This document shows positions 40,833 through 49,108 of a stretch of DNA of 64,000 bases, piece after piece (the stretch's first letter is position 1; each line of letters starts with the position of its first letter). The DNA is from AC-51 sp963749895. Lineage in GTDB: Bacteria > Actinomycetota > UBA4738 > HRBIN12. The DNA lies in the NCBI GenBank assembly GCA_963749895.1, contig CAVVOG010000003.1:558001-622000 (forward strand). The letters run 5' to 3'. A program made the position numbers and the translations under genes. The notes under the pieces were generated by a model. That model did no database searches, had not been told where the DNA came from, and worked only from the letters and a program-made list of their open reading frames with translations.

Positions 40833-41585
40833 TCAGCGCCGATCGGCGATCCACACGTCGGTGCGGTAGGGGAGCGTCGCCGTCTCGCCGGGGGGAACGA
40901 GCGCGCGGACACGTCGCGCCACCGCGTCGCGCTCGTCGTCGTCGAGGCTCGCGATGAAGCTGACCGAGACGACGCGATCGACGAGCCCTTCGGCGTCGAG
41001 TTGCTGCGCATGCGCGAAGGCACGCAGGACGAGCGGGGTGAACCGGTCGGTCCCGTCGAATGCCTCCTTCCAGCGGTGCTCCCGGTGCGCGGGCGCGTCG
41101 CCCCGGTAGGGCCGCATGATCGCCGCGAGGGCTGCCTGCCGCGGGTCGTCCTCGTCGCGGACGTTCCAGATCAGCGCCAGCCGGCTCCCCCCGGCCAGGA
41201 CCCGGTGGAGTTCCTCGATCGCAGCCGTCGCGTCGAACCAGTGGTACGCCTGCGCCACGGTCGCGGCCTCGACCGAGCCGTCTTCGAGGGGAAGGGCTTC
41301 GGCGGTTCCGGCCAGGGCGCGGACCGAGGGCAGGGCTCCCGCGAGGGCGACCCGCATGGCCTCGACGGGCTCGACCGCGATCACCTCGGCGCCGGTCGCG
41401 GCCAGCGCACGGGTGAGCTTCCCCGTGCCCGCGGCGAGGTCGAGCACCCTGCGTCCGGGCGCGACACGGAGCGTCCGGACGATATGGGCGATCGCGGCAG
41501 CGGGGTAGTCGGGGCGGCCCCGCTCGTACGCGGCGGTCGCGCGCTCGAACCCGACGGCCGCCGCGGGGTGGATCTCAGGCGACAT
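40833..41585 (-). CDS. Class I SAM-dependent methyltransferase
   Basis: A 250-residue methyltransferase with RRVLDLAAGTGKLTRAL as motif I and a conserved VAQAYHWFDATAAIEELHRVLAGG region. The N-terminal FERATAAYERGRPDYP is typical of a group of actinobacterial and yeast (Crg1/Tmt1-like) methyltransferases. Its start overlaps the lipB end by 11 nt, so it is the last gene of the lpdA-E1-E2-lipB unit. A link to that pathway is not established. Confidence 0.82.
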   Translation of the reverse strand: MSPEIHPAAAVGFERATAAYERGRPDYPAAAIAHIVRTLRVAPGRRVLDLAAGTGKLTRALAATGAEVIAVEPVEAMRVALAGALPSVRALAGTAEALPLEDGSVEAATVAQAYHWFDATAAIEELHRVLAGGSRLALIWNVRDEDDPRQAALAAIMRPYRGDAPAHREHRWKEAFDGTDRFTPLVLRAFAHAQQLDAEGLVDRVVSVSFIASLDDDERDAVARRVRALVPPGETATLPYRTDVWIADRR

Positions 41586-42279
41586 CGGCGGTTGGTGCGA
41601 ACGAGGACACGACGTCCGCGGGCGCCGGCTCGAACGAGAGGTCGAAGACGGCGGCCAGGTGTCGCTCGGCGATCGGACGGACCTCGGAGACGGGGACGTC
41701 GCGGCCGAGTCGCCTCGACAGGGACGTCACGCCGCGGTCGGGCAGCCCGCAGGCGACGATGCCGTCGAACCACGACAGGTCGGTATCGCAGTTCAGCGCG
41801 AAGCCGTGGAGCGTCACCCGGGTGCGGAGCAGCCGGACCCCGATCGCGCAGAGCTTCTCGTCACCGACCCACACCCCGGTCTGGACGTCGCCCCGACGCG
41901 AGGCATCCACCCCCAGGTCGGCCGCCGTTCGGATGACCGCTTCCTCGAGTCCCCGCAGGTACGCCGCGGCATCGGGACGCGAGCCCAGGCCGAGGATCGG
42001 GTAGCCGACGAGCTGCCCCGGGCCGTGGAACGTGAACGCCCCGCCTCGGTCGATCCTCCGAACGATGCCACCGCGGGCCTCGACCTCCGGCTCGCCCCAC
42101 AGGAGCTCGTCGTCCTTCGCGCGGCGACCTGCGGTGAACACGGGGGGATGCTCCAGCAACACGAGTGCGTCGGGGACCTCGTCGGAGAGTCGTCGCTCGG
42201 CGAGATCGTGCATCGCCGCGTTCGCCACGTCGTAGGGCACGAGGCCCGTCGGACGGATCAACCAGCAGGGACGGCCCAT
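41575..42279 (-). CDS. lipB: Octanoyl-[acyl carrier protein]:protein N-octanoyltransferase
   Basis: A 234-residue LipB. The conserved blocks are RGGAFTFHGPGQLVGYPIL, the Lys in DEKLCAIGVRL and the acyl-carrying Cys in LHGFALNCDTDL. It moves octanoate from acyl carrier protein onto E2 or H proteins, the step before LipA (30670). It begins 12 nt after the E2 gene, within the same operon. Confidence 0.94.
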   Translation of the reverse strand: MGRPCWLIRPTGLVPYDVANAAMHDLAERRLSDEVPDALVLLEHPPVFTAGRRAKDDELLWGEPEVEARGGIVRRIDRGGAFTFHGPGQLVGYPILGLGSRPDAAAYLRGLEEAVIRTAADLGVDASRRGDVQTGVWVGDEKLCAIGVRLLRTRVTLHGFALNCDTDLSWFDGIVACGLPDRGVTSLSRRLGRDVPVSEVRPIAERHLAAVFDLSFEPAPADVVSSFAPTADVA

Positions 42280-42291
42280 CGCCTCAGCGGC

Positions 42292-43620
42292 TCACAGCCC
42301 GAGGTCCTCGGCGAAGTCCCACGACTCCAGGTTCTGCTTCACGCGTGCCAGGAACCGCGTGGCGATCTCTCCGTCGAGCAGTCGGTGGTCCCACGACATC
42401 GACACGTACACCATGTGGCGCACCGCGATCGCGTCGCCCTCGACCACGACCGGCCGCTTCACGATCGCGTCGAGCGACAGGATCGCCACGTTCGGCTGGT
42501 TGATGATCGGGACGCTGATCAGCGACCCGTACGGCCCGGGGTTCGTGATCGTGAAGGTCGCGCCTTGGACCTCGTCGGGCTGCAGCTGGTGGGCGCGGGC
42601 GCGGGCGGCGAGGTCCGCGATCGCGCGAGCGAGGCCCACAGTGTTCATCCCGTCGGCGCCCTTGATCACCGGCACGATCAGACCCGCGTCGTACGACACC
42701 GCGATCCCCATGTTGACCCCGCGGGGCGTGACGACGTCGTCGCCCGCGATCCGCGAGTTCACGAACGGGTACTCCTGCAGCGCGTCGATCGTCGCCCGCG
42801 TCACCATCGGCAGGTAGGTGAGCTTCACGCCGTGCGCGTCGAGGAACGCGCCCTTCACGCGTTCGCGGAGCCGCACGAGGTGCTCCACGTTGACCTCGAC
42901 CGTCGTCCACGCCCGCGCCGTCTCGTTGACGGAGGCGAGCATGTGCCTGGCGATCGCCTTGCGGATGTGGGTCATCGGCTGGCTGGTCTCACCGGACCCG
43001 ATCGTCGCGGGCGCCGGCATCGGCGCAGCCGCCGCTGGTGCCGCCGGAGCTTCGGCCGCGGGGGCGGTCACCGTCGTCGCGGGTGCCGCGGCGGGGACCC
43101 CGCCCGAGACGGCCAGCACGTCGGCGCGGGTGATGCGCCCGCCGGTCCCGGTCCCGACGACCGTGGACAGGTCGATCCCACGTTCCTTGGCGAGTCGGCG
43201 GACCACCGGGGAGAGGATCTGCGACCGCGGGCCCCGGTCGGGGATCGGTGCGGCGCTCACGCTCGAGGCGGGCGCTTGGGTCGTCACCGTGTCGGCGGTG
43301 GGCTCGGCCGGCGTCGGGGGCGTCTCGACGGTCGCCTGGGTCTCCTCGGCGGGTGTCTCGGTCGCCCCCTCGCCGCCGGCGCCCGAACCGTCGTCGATCT
43401 CCATCACGACCGTTCCGACCGCGACCGTGGCCCCTTCGTCGACGAGGATCTTCGCCACCGTGCCCGCGACCGGGGAGGGCACCTCGGTGTCGACCTTGTC
43501 GGTCGAGATCTCGAACAGCGGCTCGTCCCGCGCGACCTGCTCGCCCTCGGCCTTGAGCCACTTCAAGATCGTGCCTTCGATGATCGTCTCGCCGAGCTGG
43601 GGCATCTTGACCGTCGTCAT
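42292..43620 (-). CDS. 2-oxoacid dehydrogenase E2, dihydrolipoyl acyltransferase
   Basis: A 442-residue E2. One lipoyl domain (residues 1-75, lipoylated Lys in EISTDKVDTEVPSP), an Ala/Pro/Thr-rich linker, a peripheral-subunit-binding domain (LSPVVRRLAKERGIDLSTV...GGRITRADV), a second Ala/Pro linker, then the catalytic domain with SWDHRLLDG carrying the active His. It takes acyl groups from E1 to CoA. It is the only E2 in the window, so it may serve both E1 pairs. It lies 19 nt downstream of the E1-beta gene. Confidence 0.93.
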   Translation of the reverse strand: MTTVKMPQLGETIIEGTILKWLKAEGEQVARDEPLFEISTDKVDTEVPSPVAGTVAKILVDEGATVAVGTVVMEIDDGSGAGGEGATETPAEETQATVETPPTPAEPTADTVTTQAPASSVSAAPIPDRGPRSQILSPVVRRLAKERGIDLSTVVGTGTGGRITRADVLAVSGGVPAAAPATTVTAPAAEAPAAPAAAAPMPAPATIGSGETSQPMTHIRKAIARHMLASVNETARAWTTVEVNVEHLVRLRERVKGAFLDAHGVKLTYLPMVTRATIDALQEYPFVNSRIAGDDVVTPRGVNMGIAVSYDAGLIVPVIKGADGMNTVGLARAIADLAARARAHQLQPDEVQGATFTITNPGPYGSLISVPIINQPNVAILSLDAIVKRPVVVEGDAIAVRHMVYVSMSWDHRLLDGEIATRFLARVKQNLESWDFAEDLGL

Positions 43621-43639
43621 CGCAGGACCTCTCTCGATC

Positions 43640-44680
43640 TCACCAGGCGGACAGCCGGTCCACGGCCGTCACGATGTCGTCGACGCCCGGGAGGAACGCA
43701 TCCTCGAGGGTCGGGGAGAAGGGCACGGGCTGGTTCGGCGGCGACAGCCGCTCCACCGGAGCGTCGAGGTGCTGGAACGCCTTCTCGGCGATCACCGCGG
43801 CGACCTCGGCGCCGATCCCCGCGTACCGGAACGACTCGGACAGCACGAGCGCTCGCGAGGTCTTCTCGATCGAGCGGAGCACGCCGTCCTCGTCGAGCGG
43901 CAGGATCGTGCGGAGGTCGACGATCTCGACCGACACCCCCTTCGCGGCGAGCTCCTCGGCGGCCTCCAGCGCACGGTGCACCATCGCGCCGTAGGTCACG
44001 ACGGACACGTCGGTCCCTTCGCGCCGGACCTTCGCGACGCCGATCGGCTCGACGACATCGGGGTCGTCGGGGACCTGCTCCTTGATCCGGCGGTAGATCC
44101 ATTTGTGCTCCAGGTACATCACCGGGTTGTCGTCGCGGATCGCCGACTTGAGCAGTCCCTTCGCGTCGGCGGGGAACGCCGGGCAGATCACCTTGATCCC
44201 GCCCGCATGCGCGAACCACGGCTCGGGGTTGATCGAGTGGAACGAGGACGCGCGGACCCCGCCCCCCGACGGACCCCGCAGCACGACCGGCAGCGGAACG
44301 CCGCTGCGGTAGTGGTAGCGGGAGAGCACGGTCGTGATCTCGTCGAAGCCGCTCGACATGAAGTCCGCGTACTGGAACTCCGCCACGGGACGGAAGCCCT
44401 CCATCGCCGAACCGGCCGCCATGCCGACGATCGTCTCCTCGGCGATCGGCGTGTCCACGACGCGGTCCGGCCCGAACCGATCGAGGAACCCCTCGGTCAC
44501 CTTGAAGGCGCCGCCGTAGGCGCCGATGTCCTCGCCCAGGAGGTAGACGCGTTCGTCACGCTCCATCTCCTCCCACAGCGCCTCGGCGATCGCGATCAGG
44601 TACGTCGCCTGACCGTCTTCGGTCCGTTTGCCGCGCGGCTCGGCGCCGTGCCCGGCGGCGCTCCCCTCGACCTTGGCCAT
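43640..44680 (-). CDS. 2-oxoacid dehydrogenase E1 beta
   Basis: A 346-residue beta subunit. Motifs are VYLLGEDIGAYGGAFKVTEGF, DTPIAEETIVGMAAGSAM, FQYADFMSSGFDEI and the C-terminal VVTYGAMVHRALEAAEEL. It has an unusual 20-residue hydrophilic N-terminal extension. Its ATG overlaps the stop of the alpha gene by one base (TGATG), implying balanced subunit synthesis. Substrate could be pyruvate or a branched-chain oxoacid; the sequence alone does not decide. Confidence 0.9.
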   Translation of the reverse strand: MAKVEGSAAGHGAEPRGKRTEDGQATYLIAIAEALWEEMERDERVYLLGEDIGAYGGAFKVTEGFLDRFGPDRVVDTPIAEETIVGMAAGSAMEGFRPVAEFQYADFMSSGFDEITTVLSRYHYRSGVPLPVVLRGPSGGGVRASSFHSINPEPWFAHAGGIKVICPAFPADAKGLLKSAIRDDNPVMYLEHKWIYRRIKEQVPDDPDVVEPIGVAKVRREGTDVSVVTYGAMVHRALEAAEELAAKGVSVEIVDLRTILPLDEDGVLRSIEKTSRALVLSESFRYAGIGAEVAAVIAEKAFQHLDAPVERLSPPNQPVPFSPTLEDAFLPGVDDIVTAVDRLSAW

Positions 44681-45738
44681 CAGCCGGCCTCCGTCCCGCC
44701 GCCGCGGCCCGGTTCACTCGTCCAGTAGCCGTCTTCCACCCACAACCCCTTCGTCGCGTCGCTCGGTTCGGGGAACGGGCTCGCGAGCGCGAACTCGTAT
44801 CCCTCGTCGAACTCCTCCTCGACGCGCGCCTGGACCGCGGCGACGTCGTCCTCGGCTACGACGCCCTGTGCGAGGAGGTAGGTCTGGAAGTTGGCGACCG
44901 GGTCGTGACTCGCCATGTACTCCTCGAGGAGCTCGGAGGGCATGTACTTCGCGGGATCGTGACCGGCGTGGCCCCGCCACCGCAGGGACACCGACTCGAT
45001 CAAGGTCGGGCCGCCGCCGTCGCGCGCGCGGTCGACCGCTTCCTTCGCGGCCTGGTAGACCTCCAGCACGTTCCCGCCGTCGACCCGAACGCCGGGCATC
45101 CCGTACGCAGCGGCGCGCTCGGCGATCGTGGGGACCGCGAACTCGCGGGGGTTCGGCGTGGAGTACGCGAACTGGTTGTTGTTCACGATCCACACCGTCG
45201 GCAGGCGATGGATCGCCGACCAGTTCAGCGCCTCGTGCCACCGTCCGTTCGACGTCGCGCCGTCGCCGCAGATCGCCATCGCGACCCGGCGATCACCCCG
45301 ACGCTGGTACGCCCATGCGGCACCCACCGCGACCGGGTAGGCGATCGGCAGGTGCGACATCACGGTGAACGTCCGGTTCCCGAACCAGTCGCCGATGTGG
45401 CTGTTCCCGTCGCGTCCTCGCGTGTACCCGTCGATACGGCCCCAGTACTGCGCCATCACGCGCTTGAGGTCGAGGCCCTTCGTCAGCTGCGCGGTGAGGT
45501 CGCGGTGCGTCGGGAACAGCGAGTCGCCGTCCTCGAGGGCGAACGCGACGCCGACGTGCGTCCCCTCCTGTCCGCGGCCGGAGTAGAAGGCTCCCGGAAG
45601 ACGGCCCTGCCGGTAGAGGGCCTCCATCCGCTCGTCGAAGTACCGCGCGAGCTTCAGCAGGTGAAGCATCTCGCGGAGGCGGTCGTCCGGCAGGGGTCGA
45701 TCGCCGGCGGGCGCGACATGTTCGACGGTCGTGGCCAC
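44680..45738 (-). CDS. 2-oxoacid dehydrogenase E1 alpha
   Basis: A 352-residue alpha subunit. The thiamine diphosphate motif is GDGATSNGRWHEALNWSA...NNNQFAYS, with RGQEGTHVGVAFAL and PTHRDLTAQL upstream and the loop WRGHAGHDPAKYMP downstream. It differs from the alpha subunit at 35347 in the residues after the GQEG motif, so the two E1s probably have different substrates. It begins 13 nt after lpdA. Confidence 0.9.
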   Translation of the reverse strand: MATTVEHVAPAGDRPLPDDRLREMLHLLKLARYFDERMEALYRQGRLPGAFYSGRGQEGTHVGVAFALEDGDSLFPTHRDLTAQLTKGLDLKRVMAQYWGRIDGYTRGRDGNSHIGDWFGNRTFTVMSHLPIAYPVAVGAAWAYQRRGDRRVAMAICGDGATSNGRWHEALNWSAIHRLPTVWIVNNNQFAYSTPNPREFAVPTIAERAAAYGMPGVRVDGGNVLEVYQAAKEAVDRARDGGGPTLIESVSLRWRGHAGHDPAKYMPSELLEEYMASHDPVANFQTYLLAQGVVAEDDVAAVQARVEEEFDEGYEFALASPFPEPSDATKGLWVEDGYWTSEPGRGGGTEAG

Positions 45739-45751
45739 GGTCCTCCTCGTG

Positions 45752-47134
45752 CTACGCGGAGTGCAGGGGCTTGCCGGCGAGCTTCAGCATCGCCTCGCCC
45801 ACACCTTCGGACAGGGTCGGGTGCGGGTGGTGCATCGCGGCGGCCTCGAGGGCCGTCGCCTCCCAGTTCGTGATCAGCATCGCCTCGGCGATCAGATCGG
45901 TCACGTGCGGGCCGATCATGTGCACCCCCAGCACGGGGCCGCCGTTCGCGACCGCCACGACCTTCACGAACCCACCCTCGCCCACGATGTTCGCCTTGCC
46001 GATCCCGCGGAAGTCGAGCTTCGCGGTCTCGATCTCGATGCCCCGCTCGCGCGCCTGCGCCTCGGTCAGGCCGACGCTCGCCATCTCCGGGGTGCAGTAC
46101 GTCACCTTGGGCACGTTCGCGTACTCGATCGGGGGGACGTCCTCGCCCGCGATCCGCTCGGCGACCGCGTACCCCTCGTCGAACGACACGTGGGCGAGCT
46201 GGAGCGGGGTCGAGGCAGCGTCACCGACGGCCCACACGTGGTCGGCGGTCGTCCGAAGCAGGTCGTCGACGGCCACGTACCCCTTCTCGGTGAGGGTCAC
46301 GCCGGCCTCCTCGAGTCCGAGTCCGTCGGTGACGGGGCCGCGACCCACGGCGATCAGGCAGATGTCGGCCGTCACGGACGTGGACGCCTCGCCCACCTCG
46401 TAGGTCACCTCGGCTGACTCGCCCGTGTCGACGATCGAGCGGACGAGCGCGCCGGCTGCCGTCGTGATGCCACGCTTGCGGTACGCGCGCGCGATCTCCT
46501 TCGAGACCTCCTCGTCCTCCAGCGGCGCGAGCCTCGGGAGGGCCTCGATCACGGTGACGTCCGCGCCGAACGACCGGTACATCGAGGCGAACTCCAGACC
46601 GACGGCCCCGGCGCCGATCACGATCGCGCTCTCGGGTATCCGGTCGAGCCACAGCGCCTCGTCGCTGGTGAGCACGTGGTCCGAGACCTCGGTGCCGGGG
46701 AGCAGGCGAGGGAACGAACCCGTGGCGAGCACGACGTCCGCCGCCTCGATCCGCCGGCCGTCGACCTCGAGGGCCGGACCCGGGAGGAGGCGGGCGCTTC
46801 CCCGGACCACGTCGATCCCGCGCGTCTTCACCAGCCCGGTGAGGCCCTTGACGTTCTTGTCGACGATCCCGTCCTCGAAGCGACGGATCGCGCTCCAGTC
46901 CGGCTCACCGGCGGCCTTCACGCCCCACTCGGACGCGCGGCTCACGGTGTCCATCACCTCGGCGGAGCGCAACAGGGCCTTCGCGGGGATGCAGCCACGG
47001 ATCAGGCACGTGCCGCCGAGACGCTCGTCGCGCTCGATCAAGGCCACGCGCCGGCCGAGCTGCGCGGCACGGAGAGCGGTCGCGTACCCCCCGGTGCCCG
47101 CGCCGACCACCGCTACGTCGTACGGGTCACCCAC
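45752..47134 (-). CDS. lpdA: Dihydrolipoyl dehydrogenase (E3)
   Basis: A 460-residue flavoprotein disulfide reductase. The FAD motif is VAVVGAGTGGYATALRAAQLG, the redox-active pair is in GGTCLIRGCIP, the NAD motif is VIGAGAVGLEFASM, and the C-terminal dimer interface holds HPHPTLSEGV with the catalytic His. It reoxidises dihydrolipoate of E2 and H proteins. GTG 47134 is eight nt behind a TAGACT box. It heads the operon lpdA-E1a-E1b-E2-lipB-methyltransferase and is divergent from gcvT, which uses the same E3 in the glycine cleavage system. Confidence 0.94.
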   Translation of the reverse strand: MGDPYDVAVVGAGTGGYATALRAAQLGRRVALIERDERLGGTCLIRGCIPAKALLRSAEVMDTVSRASEWGVKAAGEPDWSAIRRFEDGIVDKNVKGLTGLVKTRGIDVVRGSARLLPGPALEVDGRRIEAADVVLATGSFPRLLPGTEVSDHVLTSDEALWLDRIPESAIVIGAGAVGLEFASMYRSFGADVTVIEALPRLAPLEDEEVSKEIARAYRKRGITTAAGALVRSIVDTGESAEVTYEVGEASTSVTADICLIAVGRGPVTDGLGLEEAGVTLTEKGYVAVDDLLRTTADHVWAVGDAASTPLQLAHVSFDEGYAVAERIAGEDVPPIEYANVPKVTYCTPEMASVGLTEAQARERGIEIETAKLDFRGIGKANIVGEGGFVKVVAVANGGPVLGVHMIGPHVTDLIAEAMLITNWEATALEAAAMHHPHPTLSEGVGEAMLKLAGKPLHSA

Positions 47135-47142
47135 GGTGGACC

Positions 47143-47148
47143 AGTCTA
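47143..47148 (-). promoter_or_regulatory. -10 box, leaderless lpdA operon
   Basis: TAGACT on the minus strand with eight nt to GTG 47134. Confidence 0.55.
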
Positions 47149-47195
47149 CCCGGCGTGTTCGCTTCGCCCTTCCGCGCCGCCTCCGGGGCTCCGCG

Positions 47196-47201
47196 TACGA
47201 T
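47196..47201 (+). promoter_or_regulatory. -10 box deciding the gcvT start
   Basis: TACGAT overlaps the in-frame ATG at 47200 and lies seven nt before GTG 47209, so GTG is the likely leaderless start. Confidence 0.5.
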
Positions 47202-47208
47202 GCCAGAC

Positions 47209-48318
47209 GTGGACGAGACGGTCGATCTGAAGCGAACCCCTCTCGAGGACGAGCACCGGGCCGACGGCGCGAAGCTCGGACCCTTCGGCGGCTGGTCGAT
47301 GCCGATCGAGTACGAGGGCGCGCTCGCGGAGCACCGCGCGGTCCGGGAGCGGGTGGGCCTGTTCGATCTCACGCATCTCGGCAAGGTCGAGCTGGTGGGC
47401 CCGGGGGCGCTCGGGATGCTGCAAGGTGTCGTCACGAACGACGTGGCACGGGTCGCCGTGGGCGAGGCCCAGTACGAACTGGTGCTCAACGAGGGCGGCG
47501 GCGTGATCGAGGACCTGATCGTCTATCGGCTCGACGACGACCGCTACTTCGTCGTCCCGAACGCGTCGAACACGCAGCGCGTCCTCCAGATCCTTGGGGA
47601 GGCCGACGCTCCCGACCGCCTCCACCTGATGTATCACCAGGACTGGTGCTTCATCGCGGTCCAGGGGCCCGATTCCCCCCAGGTCGTGCGTGGGCTGTTC
47701 CCTGAGGCCGACGCCCTTGGGTTCATGCGGTGCACGGAGTCCGAGTACCGGCGGCGGCCGGTGATCGTCACCCGGTCGGGGTACACGGGCGAGGTCGGCT
47801 ACGAGCTGTTCACGTTCCAGGACATCGCCGTGGACCTCTGGCAGGATCTCCGAGCTGCGGTCGAGCCGTTCGATGGACGCCCGTGCGGCCTGGCCGCCCG
47901 CGACGTGCTTCGGCTCGAGATGGGCTACCCGCTCTACGGTCAGGACCTGTTCGAGACGTCGACGGCGTTCGAGGCCGGGCTCGCGTGGGCCGTGTCGATG
48001 GACAAAGGTGGATTCCGCGGCCGGGCGGCCCTCGCGCGACAGCAGGCCGAGGGACTTCCGAGCAGGTTGCGTGGCCTCCGGATGCACGAGCGTCGGTACA
48101 TCCCCCGGGCCCACTACCCGGTCTTCGAGGGGGACCGGTTGATCGGCGAGGTCACGAGCGGCACCTTCTCCCCACTGCTCGGGACCGGCATCGCCCTGGC
48201 GTACCTCTGGCCGTCGGGCGTCGCGGAACCCGGGGACGAGGTGGAGGTCGACATCCGGGGCCGACGGGGGCAGGCGACCGTGGTGCGGCCGCCGTTCGTC
48301 GATCGCTCGCCGCGCTGA
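47209..48318 (+). CDS. gcvT: Aminomethyltransferase (glycine cleavage T protein)
   Basis: A 369-residue T protein. It begins LKRTPLEDEH and then GAKLGPFGGWSMPIEY, the folate-binding start of GcvT; the conserved Asp for tetrahydrofolate is in TNDVAR. RSGYTGEVGYEL, ARDVLRLEMGYPLYG and GFRGRAAL follow. It transfers the methylene group from the lipoylated H protein to tetrahydrofolate. gcvH and gcvP are not in the window. It is divergent from lpdA across 74 bp, a meaningful pairing as E3 is also the L protein. GTG 47209 is chosen from the -10 position. Confidence 0.92.
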   Translation: MDETVDLKRTPLEDEHRADGAKLGPFGGWSMPIEYEGALAEHRAVRERVGLFDLTHLGKVELVGPGALGMLQGVVTNDVARVAVGEAQYELVLNEGGGVIEDLIVYRLDDDRYFVVPNASNTQRVLQILGEADAPDRLHLMYHQDWCFIAVQGPDSPQVVRGLFPEADALGFMRCTESEYRRRPVIVTRSGYTGEVGYELFTFQDIAVDLWQDLRAAVEPFDGRPCGLAARDVLRLEMGYPLYGQDLFETSTAFEAGLAWAVSMDKGGFRGRAALARQQAEGLPSRLRGLRMHERRYIPRAHYPVFEGDRLIGEVTSGTFSPLLGTGIALAYLWPSGVAEPGDEVEVDIRGRRGQATVVRPPFVDRSPR

Positions 48319-48330
48319 GCCGGCCGCGCG

Positions 48331-49037
48331 CTACGGCAAGGTGGTGCGGTAGATCCGGACGAAGTTCGAGACGGAGGCCTCGCCGAACCGCACCTCGGAG
48401 AGCATCGTCGACAGATGCTCTTGGGCGTTCGGGCCGTCGCGGGTCACCGCCACGACCACGTAGAGCCCGGACCCGGGGATCCCGACCTTCATGGCCGGTC
48501 CGAACCCCGGGGCCGCGATGAAGTACGCCCATCGGGTCGGTGGCTCCCCTCGCGTGCGGCACACGCCTTCAGCACGCGCGACGAAATCGCCGGGGGAGTC
48601 GGGGGACCCATCCATCAGCGCCGGTGCATGGTCCACGACGACGTGCTCTCGGGTCGCGCGGCACCCCGGCCCGGAGACCAGGTGCGACAGGAGCGGCCCC
48701 GTGGCGGCCAGGTAGTACATGTCGCTCGCGAGGCCGATCTCGGTGGCGTCCACCCATGCCGCGCTGACACCCGGCGTGGCGCCGCCGACGGCTTCCCACC
48801 GACCGGGATGGGGGGACGCGAGGAAGCCTTCACCGGCCCCGTCGGCCTCGAGCGAGACCGCGGTCCACGTCTCCGGGACCAGCCCGCTGACCGGACCCGC
48901 GGTCACCCGGACGAACGGTTGCTCCGCCGCCAGGACCAGCGCATCTGCGGGGGGATCGACGCGGCGCCCGGCGTCTCCGCAGCGGTGCAGCCGATCGCTG
49001 CGAGCCAGACGACGATGCCGAGGGCGGATCCACGCAC
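48331..49037 (-). pseudogene. Lipoprotein gene with an internal frameshift
   Basis: GTG 49037 opens a lipoprotein signal (ALGIVVWLAAIGCTAAE; lipid Cys at codon 17). The frame then breaks between about 48978 and 48958, and the body continues in another frame as VDPPADALVLAAEQPFVRVTAG and on to the stop at 48331. The change equals one missing base. The frame of the body cannot be extended upstream as credible protein, since it turns into Arg/Gly-rich shadow sequence. The body of about 210 residues has four Cys and no known domain. A TATCCT -10 box lies at 49059-49064. Sequence error or real lesion is undecided. Confidence 0.6.
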
Positions 49038-49058
49038 GATGATGAGGTCCTAAGCGGG

Positions 49059-49064
49059 AGGATA
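49059..49064 (-). promoter_or_regulatory. -10 box of the frameshifted lipoprotein gene
   Basis: TATCCT on the minus strand, 21 nt before GTG 49037, with AGGA in the short leader. Confidence 0.35.
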
Positions 49065-49108
49065 CGCCGCCCCGCCGGGTGGTGCCACCCAAAGACGTGG
49101 GGACGAGC

